Assembly: GCA_964384485.1 (NCBI GenBank)
Contig: CAYLLE010000068.1
Span: 1-18,769, forward strand
Origin: CAYLLE01 sp964384485
GTDB lineage: Bacteria; Spirochaetota; Spirochaetia; CAYLLE01
Direction of reading: 5' to 3'
Length of the DNA: 18,769 bases
The position numbers and the translations under genes are program-made. This document shows, one piece after another, positions 14,196 through 18,769 of this stretch. The stretch's first letter is position 1. Each line of letters begins with the position of its first letter. The notes under the pieces are model-generated. The model was given only the letters and a program-made list of their open reading frames with translations, was not told the origin of the DNA and did not search any database.

Positions 14196-14885
14196 GTGAA
14201 CATCCGCTTCGGACTCATTAAAACAACCCTCATTGATTACCCCGGACACGTCGCGGCCGGTCTGTTTACCCACGGCTGCAACCTCCGGTGCCCCTATTGT
14301 CACAATCCCGAGCTGGTCTATCCGGAACGTCCTGTACCCGGTCATTTTCTCTCAGGTGATGAGGTGTTGTCGTTTTTAGAGACAAGAAAGACAGTCCTGG
14401 ACGGAGTTTGCATCTCCGGGGGGGAGCCCCTGCTGCAGCCGGAACTTCCCGAAATTGCCGGACATATCCGAGATTTAGGATTGAGCGTAAAAATAGATAC
14501 CAACGGACTTTTTCCCGAAAAGTTCGCGTCATGCAGGCCGGACTATACTGCCATGGATATAAAAACAGCTCCGTCCAAATACGGCAGGGTCGGTTTCGGG
14601 AAACCTGCCCGAACCTTGCTTGAGCAAACGGTAAATATGATCATTTCATCGGAGATTCCTTATCATTTCAGGACCACCCTAGTACCGGGAATCGTCAGCC
14701 TGGAAGACGCCGAAGAGATGGCTGAGCTGATACCTCCCGGATCACTCTATATTATCAACCCGTTCAGAAACAATACGACTCTTGATCCCGGTTTTTCCGC
14801 CGTTTCTCCCTATTCCGGAGAGGAAACGGCCGCATTCCGGGATTTTTTTCTGCAGAAAGGCATTAATTGCCGCTTGGGAAGATAG
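14196..14885 (+). CDS. nrdG: Anaerobic ribonucleotide reductase activating enzyme (radical SAM, NrdG2-type)
   Basis: A 229-residue radical S-adenosylmethionine enzyme. It resembles the NrdG2 group (TIGR02495-like): IKTTLIDYPGHVAAGLFTHG leads into the [4Fe-4S] motif CNLRCPYC (Cys28, 32, 35), and ISGGEPLL (73-80) is the SAM-binding GGE motif. It cleaves SAM to form the glycyl radical of the anaerobic reductase. Here the target glycine would lie in the small separate protein encoded just upstream, not in NrdD. The start is GTG 14196, 5 nt after the previous stop, without a clear ribosome site, suggesting coupled translation. It is the last gene of the nrd operon. I see no intrinsic terminator directly behind it, so the message may run on to the one at 15397. 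Confidence 0.94.
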   Translation: MNIRFGLIKTTLIDYPGHVAAGLFTHGCNLRCPYCHNPELVYPERPVPGHFLSGDEVLSFLETRKTVLDGVCISGGEPLLQPELPEIAGHIRDLGLSVKIDTNGLFPEKFASCRPDYTAMDIKTAPSKYGRVGFGKPARTLLEQTVNMIISSEIPYHFRTTLVPGIVSLEDAEEMAELIPPGSLYIINPFRNNTTLDPGFSAVSPYSGEETAAFRDFFLQKGINCRLGR

Positions 14886-14900
14886 AAATAAAAAAAAATC

Positions 14901-14929
14901 TTGTATTCACCTAGGGAGTAAATTATAGT
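14901..14929 (+). promoter_or_regulatory. Promoter of the four-helix membrane protein gene
   Basis: TTGTAT (14901-14906), 17-bp spacer, TATAGT (14924-14929), embedded in an AT-rich stretch directly after nrdG. Predicted leader about 30 nt, containing GGAGGA at 14955-14960. Confidence 0.7.
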
Positions 14930-14967
14930 AAGAAACAAATAAACACTAAATTTTGGAGGATGGATTC

Positions 14968-15369
14968 ATGAATAAGACTGTCTTGTATGTTATTGCGGGT
15001 TTTGGATTGGCTATTGCGTTTCCAAGCATCATTGTTCTGCTTATCTCTTCGATGCTCATGTCCAGTATGACAGCTATGGTAGGAGGCGGTGGTTCCGGTG
15101 TTTTTATCTCGATCATAGGCTATCTGTCATTGGTCGGCTCTTTATTTTCACTTGTGTTTGTCCCTATTCTTTATAATAACGAGACTTTTGATATGGCAAA
15201 GCTGGTTAAAATAATTGTCCTTGTGACCGGACTTCTTATTGTTTTAGGTGTCATTTTAGGCATAGCCGGCGAATATATCAACTTCCTCCTTTTCATCCTC
15301 GGGCTTATCGGCGGATTAGGAGTAGCATTCTTCGGTTTTAAAACTATGGGTTCCAGCTCCGCGGTATAA
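14968..15369 (+). CDS. Small four-helix membrane protein of unknown function
   Basis: A 133-residue hydrophobic protein with four predicted membrane helices at about 5-31, 45-69, 79-100 and 104-124. A Gly-rich loop (MVGGGGSG, 38-44 region) follows helix 1, and a short polar loop YNNETFDMAK (69-78) follows helix 2. I do not recognise a family, and there are no catalytic motifs. The ATG at 14968 has GGAGGA seven bases upstream; an in-frame TTG at 14953 lies before that site and is rejected. It is a one-gene unit: own promoter at 14901-14929 and a strong terminator at 15397-15425. Its DNA is visibly more AT-rich, with more T-ending codons, than its neighbours; part of this reflects Ile/Leu/Val/Phe content, part may reflect a different origin. 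Confidence 0.8.
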   Translation: MNKTVLYVIAGFGLAIAFPSIIVLLISSMLMSSMTAMVGGGGSGVFISIIGYLSLVGSLFSLVFVPILYNNETFDMAKLVKIIVLVTGLLIVLGVILGIAGEYINFLLFILGLIGGLGVAFFGFKTMGSSSAV

Positions 15370-15396
15370 CGGACTGCTTTTCTGTATTTTCCATGG

Positions 15397-15425
15397 AGGG
15401 CTGCCTTGCCAGGCGGCCCTTTTTT
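15397..15425 (+). terminator. Intrinsic terminator after the membrane protein gene
   Basis: AGGGCTGCC (15397-15405), six-base loop TTGCCA, GGCGGCCCT (15412-15420), then TTTTT. A 9-bp stem with one G-U pair. It may also end read-through from the nrd operon. Confidence 0.92.
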
Positions 15426-15437
15426 ATGCAAACACCG

Positions 15438-16916
15438 TCAATCCAAATAGTTCTCTGAGCCGGTAATGGGATGCCAGAATCCGGGAATGGATTCCGGGTA
15501 ATCCTCCGGTTTTATCCCCGATATCATTCGGCGCCGCATTTCCGTATAACCCTTCTCCGCGAGCTTCCCTCTGACGAGTCCGTCCGTACCGGCAGTCCAG
15601 CCGTCCCTGTAGAGCTCCCGTTCCAAGGAAGACTCAACGGAACCCAGACCCGGGTCTCCCGCAAGGTTTACCCGCTCCTCAGGATCGGATTCCAGATCAT
15701 ACAGCTCCCCTGTCTCATAACTGCCGTACACATTCAGCTTCCATCGGCCCCGGCGTATCATCCGGCAGCTCCTGCCGCTTCCGTTCGGATAATATTCGGA
15801 AATGACAGGCCTCGCCGGAAGAGAATCTCCGGAAAAGAGGGGCGCCAGTGAATCCCCCTGGTACTTTCCGTTCCAGGAAACGCCGGCCAAATCCAGCAGG
15901 GTCGGAAAAAGATCGAGGAGCGAAACAGTGTCCGTAATCCGGACTCCCGAGCTTTTCCTGTAGTTTCCGGGCATTCTTACAATAAAAGGCACCTTGACCG
16001 CGGGATCATAAAAACAATTCTTGGCCCAGATCCCGTAGTCTCCGAGCATCTCACCGTGGTCTGAAAAATAAATAACCGCGGTGTTTTCAGATAGACCCGC
16101 ATTATCCAGCGTATTCAGAAGCTCTCCGACCTGATGATCGATAAAACTAACCAAACCACAGTACGCCCGAAAAGTCCGGAGTTTGATTTCCATGGGCAGT
16201 CCGGAAGCATCAATCTGATTCCGCCGGGCCCGGATAAACGGATGAAGAAGCTCCGGCTCAATATGCCTGAAAGAACGGGTGCTTTCAGCGTATTTAGAAT
16301 AGAAATCACCCGGCGCGATATAGGGAGGATGGGGATTCCAGTATCCCACTGTCATCATGAACGGGGAACTGCTTCCGGAGGAACCGTAATTCCGGAGCCA
16401 ATCGCAGGCATCCCGGGTTACCGCCCGGTCGAAATCGATCCGGTTTGTCGATCCGGATCCGGATATTTTTACCGGTTCAGAAGAAGATCCATTCCCCAGC
16501 CGCCCTGCCAGGGGAGCGTAAGGTTTGTTCAGCGTGGAATAAAGGGCGTAGGGAAAAACATCACCTGTGAGCCGTTCGGTATACCCGTGATGCTGATCGG
16601 GTCCAAGGAAATGCATCCGTCCGGCGAGAACAGTCCGGTACCCCCCGCCGGAGAGCAGGTGGGCAAAGGTAGTCCGTCTGGAATCAAGCACGTCGGTGTT
16701 GTCCAGTACCTCGCAGGCGGAAGGAAGCAGGCCGGTAAGAAAACTCATCCGGGACGGTACACAGAGAGGCGCGTTGGTGTAGGCGTTTTCGAAAACCGCG
16801 CCGTCCTCGCAGAGGCTGTCCAATACCGGGGTGGACACCGGAATTTCTCCCTCCGGTCCCACCGCGGAGGCACGGTGCTGATCGGAACAGATTAAAAGCA
16901 GGTTCATTTTCTTCAT
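15438..16916 (-). CDS. Sulfatase, Cys-type (alkaline phosphatase superfamily)
   Basis: A 492-residue sulfatase. The modification motif CVPSR (Cys52-Arg56, inside NAPLCVPSRMSFLTG) marks a Cys-type enzyme whose cysteine must become formylglycine. The metal site includes SDQ (11-13) near the N-terminus and FSDHGEMLGDYG in the C-terminal half; GYWNPHPPY supplies a further conserved His. The C-terminal LYDLESDPEERVNLAGDP is the usual sulfatase ending. There is no signal peptide, so it should act in the cytoplasm on an imported sulfate ester; the substrate cannot be told. In anaerobes such enzymes are commonly matured by the radical SAM anSME, not seen here. Start: ATG 16916 or ATG 16907, neither with a clear ribosome site. 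A -10-like TATACT ends 7 nt before ATG 16916. Confidence 0.92.
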   Translation of the reverse strand: MKKMNLLLICSDQHRASAVGPEGEIPVSTPVLDSLCEDGAVFENAYTNAPLCVPSRMSFLTGLLPSACEVLDNTDVLDSRRTTFAHLLSGGGYRTVLAGRMHFLGPDQHHGYTERLTGDVFPYALYSTLNKPYAPLAGRLGNGSSSEPVKISGSGSTNRIDFDRAVTRDACDWLRNYGSSGSSSPFMMTVGYWNPHPPYIAPGDFYSKYAESTRSFRHIEPELLHPFIRARRNQIDASGLPMEIKLRTFRAYCGLVSFIDHQVGELLNTLDNAGLSENTAVIYFSDHGEMLGDYGIWAKNCFYDPAVKVPFIVRMPGNYRKSSGVRITDTVSLLDLFPTLLDLAGVSWNGKYQGDSLAPLFSGDSLPARPVISEYYPNGSGRSCRMIRRGRWKLNVYGSYETGELYDLESDPEERVNLAGDPGLGSVESSLERELYRDGWTAGTDGLVRGKLAEKGYTEMRRRMISGIKPEDYPESIPGFWHPITGSENYLD

Positions 16917-16923
16917 AAAACAC

Positions 16924-16929
16924 AGTATA
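16924..16929 (-). promoter_or_regulatory. Candidate -10 of the sulfatase gene (possible leaderless start)
   Basis: TATACT on the minus strand ends seven bases before ATG 16916, so the first transcribed base would be near the start codon. No Shine-Dalgarno is visible. The -35 region would fall inside the tRNA terminator stem and is poor. Confidence 0.35.
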
Positions 16930-16933
16930 GCAG

Positions 16934-16959
16934 AAAAAAATCCCCGGAAAAGCCGGGGA
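16934..16959 (-). terminator. Intrinsic terminator of the tRNA gene
   Basis: Read on the minus strand: TCCCCGG (16953-16959), loop CTTTT (16948-16952), CCGGGGA (16941-16947), then seven T (16934-16940). It lies 28 nt beyond the tRNA 3' end and separates it from the sulfatase gene. Confidence 0.92.
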
Positions 16960-16987
16960 CTCAGGTGGTAACAGGTATATCAATGTA

Positions 16988-17060
16988 TAGTGGCGAAGGG
17001 ACTTGAACCCCTGACCGAACGGATATGAGCCGTTTGCTCTACCGACTGAGCTACGCCACC
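16988..17060 (-). tRNA. tRNA-Met (CAU anticodon), elongator type
   Basis: A 73-nt cloverleaf: acceptor GGTGGCG / CGCCACT, D-stem GCTC/GAGC, anticodon stem AACGG/CCGTT around loop CTCATAT with anticodon CAT, variable loop CGGTC, T-stem AGGGG/CCCTT with TTCAAGT. The first pair is G1-U72 with discriminator A73, as I recall for Bacillus-type elongator tRNA-Met; there is no C1-A72 mismatch, so it is not the initiator. A CAU-reading tRNA-Ile2 (lysidine-modified) cannot be fully excluded. CCA is not encoded (TAC follows A73), so a CCA-adding enzyme is needed. It has its own promoter and terminator. Confidence 0.93.
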
Positions 17061-17078
17061 ATGTAAGTAACGGAGCAT

Positions 17079-17108
17079 ACTATACTAAAATATCCTTCCT
17101 ATTGTCAA
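17079..17108 (-). promoter_or_regulatory. tRNA-Met promoter
   Basis: On the minus strand a consensus TTGACA (17103-17108) is followed after 18 bp by TATAGT (17079-17084), ending 18 bp before the tRNA 5' end. A strong stable-RNA-type promoter. Confidence 0.85.
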
Positions 17109-17118
17109 CCGCCGGTGA

Positions 17119-17124
17119 TATACT
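17119..17124 (+). promoter_or_regulatory. Candidate -10 of the lipoprotein gene (possible leaderless start)
   Basis: TATACT ends nine bases before ATG 17134, and no Shine-Dalgarno stands at the normal distance. The -35 region (TTCCTA, 17096-17101) is weak. The layout resembles that before the sulfatase gene. Confidence 0.35.
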
Positions 17125-17133
17125 GTCTGACGT

Positions 17134-18769
17134 ATGAAGGGTTTCAGGAACATCACCACTTTGTTTCTTTTTATGCTGCTTTTGTCCTGTAAAACAGCAC
17201 CGCCCCCGCCGGAACCCGCGGTGTCCGAGCCCGTTTCAGTTAAAAATCCGGCTGTCCCCGTTCCGGATACGGCCGGACCCCTACCCTCCCCGCCGGCGGT
17301 AATAACATTTATCGAACCTCCGGTTCTATCAGCGGAGGATACCGAATCCAGGAAGATCCTTAACACGCCCGAACTGACATTAAAGGCGGAATTATTATCG
17401 GGTGATGCTCCCGTGCTTGTCCAGATAGAAGGCGCGGATGAAACCGACTTTGCCGATCCCTTCTACACAGGAGAAACCGGGGTCACCGGAGCTGGTCCCT
17501 ACTCCATCACCCTTGACCAATCAGGACTCACAGGCCGGATACTGAACGGCAGCACATACGCTTTCAGGATCCGGGGCGGCACCGAAGGAAGATCACCGGG
17601 GAGCATGGTCTGGGGACCATGGAGCAGCCCTTTCTCCATTCAAATAGATCTTCCCGCGGCGCCTCCCGAGCCGGTCTATCCCGCGGAAGGGACGGTGACC
17701 TTCGATTACAGTCCCGTGCTGACTTGGAATTCATCGGGAGAGCCGGATGCCTATGAGCTGGAACTGGCAATTCCGGCGGAGAATTTTCGTGCCGCCGGTG
17801 AAAGGGGCCCCGGATCAAACAGTGCGGAGCTCCCGGAAAAACTGCTTCCGGAAAAAACCTATCAGTGGAGAATCCGCTGCAGGTACGGACCGTTAATTAC
17901 CCGCTGGAGCGGCTGGAATACCTTCAGCGTTACTTCCCGGAACCATCTCAGGCAGGTATACTTTGCACGGGAGACAACGGTTTTGTCGACAACGCCGGGA
18001 TTCCGCTTCACCGCGGAGCCTGACGGTATAGCCGCGTACCGCTTTACCCTGAAAGACGCGGAATCGGGAGAAACAGTAGCCGGAGGGGAAGAACGGGAAG
18101 AAGGCTTCTTTCCGGTTGCGGAGGAACTGGGGGAAGAAAAGCGGTATTCGGTGTATGGTGAGTACCGGAACGATGACGGAATCTGGTGCGGAGAAGAAAA
18201 GTTCATTACCTTTACAGTGGATCCCCTTGATATTCCCATGGCCGAGGTAATACCCCCGGACGAAACCGCGGTCTTTAACATGGGATGGCAGGGGTCCTGG
18301 CCTGATGAGTACCCGGTGCATCAGGTTACCCTAACCCAGCCTTATGAACTCGGAGTCTTTGAACTTACCAACGCCCAGGCGTCAGTTCTCTTTAATTGGG
18401 CGGTAGAAAACGGGCATGCCGAAATTCGGGAGACAGGGGTGTACGAAACCTATCACGGCAAAGCCCTGCTCGGACTGGGAAATATGAACTATGGATACCA
18501 GTTCGGACTCACCGAAGCAGAGGGACGGGTGATTCCGGTTCAAGGCAGAGAAGATCATCCCGCGGTGGGGATTACCTGGTACGGTGCCGCTGCAGTCTGT
18601 AATATCCTGAGCATCAACAGCGGATACGAGCCGGCATACGGTATGGAATACTGGCATTGGAACAAAACGGCCGACGGCGAAAGACTTCGAACCGAGGCGG
18701 AATGGGTATACGCCGCCAAAAACGGTTCTTCCAGGCTTAAGGTTGTTTCCCCGATGGTGGTTTGCCGTT
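17134..18769 (+). CDS. Lipoprotein with fibronectin-like repeats and a formylglycine-generating-enzyme-type domain (partial)
   Basis: The first 545 residues are visible; the gene runs off the right edge. Residues 1-19 are a lipoprotein signal with lipobox LLSC (Cys19), followed by a Pro-rich tether (about 21-55). Three beta-sandwich modules resembling fibronectin type III follow (about 75-170, 174-265, 268-365; note YAFRIRG...WGPWSSPFSI and YQWRIRC...RWSGWNTFSV). From ~378 an FGE-sulfatase/SUMF1-type domain begins: FNMGWQGSW, VTLTQPYELGVFELTNAQ, DHPAVGITWYGAAAVCNILS and RTEAEW (519-524). The catalytic cysteines of true FGE would lie beyond the window, so activity cannot be judged; many such domains are non-catalytic, ligand-binding types. 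The last ~15 residues look unlike the family, but the edge prevents testing for a frameshift. Confidence 0.82.
   Translation, partial: MKGFRNITTLFLFMLLLSCKTAPPPPEPAVSEPVSVKNPAVPVPDTAGPLPSPPAVITFIEPPVLSAEDTESRKILNTPELTLKAELLSGDAPVLVQIEGADETDFADPFYTGETGVTGAGPYSITLDQSGLTGRILNGSTYAFRIRGGTEGRSPGSMVWGPWSSPFSIQIDLPAAPPEPVYPAEGTVTFDYSPVLTWNSSGEPDAYELELAIPAENFRAAGERGPGSNSAELPEKLLPEKTYQWRIRCRYGPLITRWSGWNTFSVTSRNHLRQVYFARETTVLSTTPGFRFTAEPDGIAAYRFTLKDAESGETVAGGEEREEGFFPVAEELGEEKRYSVYGEYRNDDGIWCGEEKFITFTVDPLDIPMAEVIPPDETAVFNMGWQGSWPDEYPVHQVTLTQPYELGVFELTNAQASVLFNWAVENGHAEIRETGVYETYHGKALLGLGNMNYGYQFGLTEAEGRVIPVQGREDHPAVGITWYGAAAVCNILSINSGYEPAYGMEYWHWNKTADGERLRTEAEWVYAAKNGSSRLKVVSPMVVCR

Noticed and set aside
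16134..16895. A 253-codon open frame on the plus strand opposite the sulfatase
   Set aside because: It lies wholly inside a sulfatase gene with clear motifs; its composition (Gly, Arg, Pro) is typical of an antisense frame in GC-rich DNA.
16988..17060. Initiator tRNA-fMet
   Set aside because: Initiators have a C1-A72 mismatch and three G-C pairs (GGG/CCC) in the anticodon stem; here position 1-72 is G-U and the stem is AACGG/CCGTT.
17862..18321. Two overlapping minus-strand frames (139 and 142 codons) opposite the lipoprotein gene
   Set aside because: The plus strand shows a lipobox, repeated modules and an FGE-type domain; the minus frames show no recognisable features.

Overview
This window reads like a chromosomal segment of an anaerobic or microaerophilic bacterium, most likely a spirochaete. 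That assignment is an inference from the gene mix: a one-domain superoxide reductase, a class III (anaerobic) ribonucleotide reductase, a Cys-type sulfatase, a lipoprotein with a formylglycine-generating-enzyme fold, and a large GGDEF protein with an unrecognised N-terminus. Base composition is moderately GC-rich, with heavy use of CGG (Arg) and CCG (Pro) codons. There is no insertion sequence, phage gene or CRISPR array. It looks like a stable core/accessory region made of short operons.

Layout. (1) 1-1415: a minus-strand rrf2-sufC pair (Fe-S assembly; sufC runs off the left edge) diverges from a superoxide reductase gene, across a 203-bp region with mirror-image -35 elements. (2) 1418-5072: a minus-strand pair, an exported substrate-binding protein followed by an 877-aa diguanylate cyclase. 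(3) 5208-8238: a plus-strand operon with a dihydroorotate-dehydrogenase-like flavoprotein followed by a complete ECF biotin transporter (bioY, ATPase, EcfT). (4) 8297-10743: divergent ilvY and ilvC. The arrangement is the one known in enterobacteria, but the IlvC protein looks like the plant chloroplast enzyme. A strong terminator follows. (5) 10828-14885: the nrd operon, nrdR, nrdD, a glycyl-radical/redoxin gene and nrdG, behind a promoter whose -10 lies inside a near-consensus NrdR box. (6) 14901-15425: a four-helix membrane protein with its own promoter and terminator. (7) 15438-17108: a minus-strand sulfatase, and a tRNA-Met(CAU) with its own promoter and terminator. (8) 17134-18769: a lipoprotein gene running off the right edge.

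The most striking item is the nrd operon. The NrdD polypeptide stops just after its zinc-binding CxxH/CxxC region and has no glycyl-radical motif. The missing piece (TEVYTRIVGYYR, then NWNRGKKEEY) is at the start of the next gene, which has its own Shine-Dalgarno and ATG. There it is fused through a Ser/Thr/Pro linker to a glutaredoxin/thioredoxin-like domain with a CPNC active site. The NrdD tail and the head of the small protein each carry a clean heptad pattern, suggesting a coiled-coil clamp that rejoins the two halves. The sequence therefore predicts a two-subunit class III ribonucleotide reductase in which radical site and reductant share one mobile subunit. I know of standalone glycyl-radical domains for pyruvate formate-lyase (YfiD/GrcA) and of redoxin-dependent class III reductases, but I do not recall a description of this combination.

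Intergenic DNA is short throughout (maximum about 245 bp). The two largest gaps, 832-1034 and 10744-10986, hold the regulatory elements listed.
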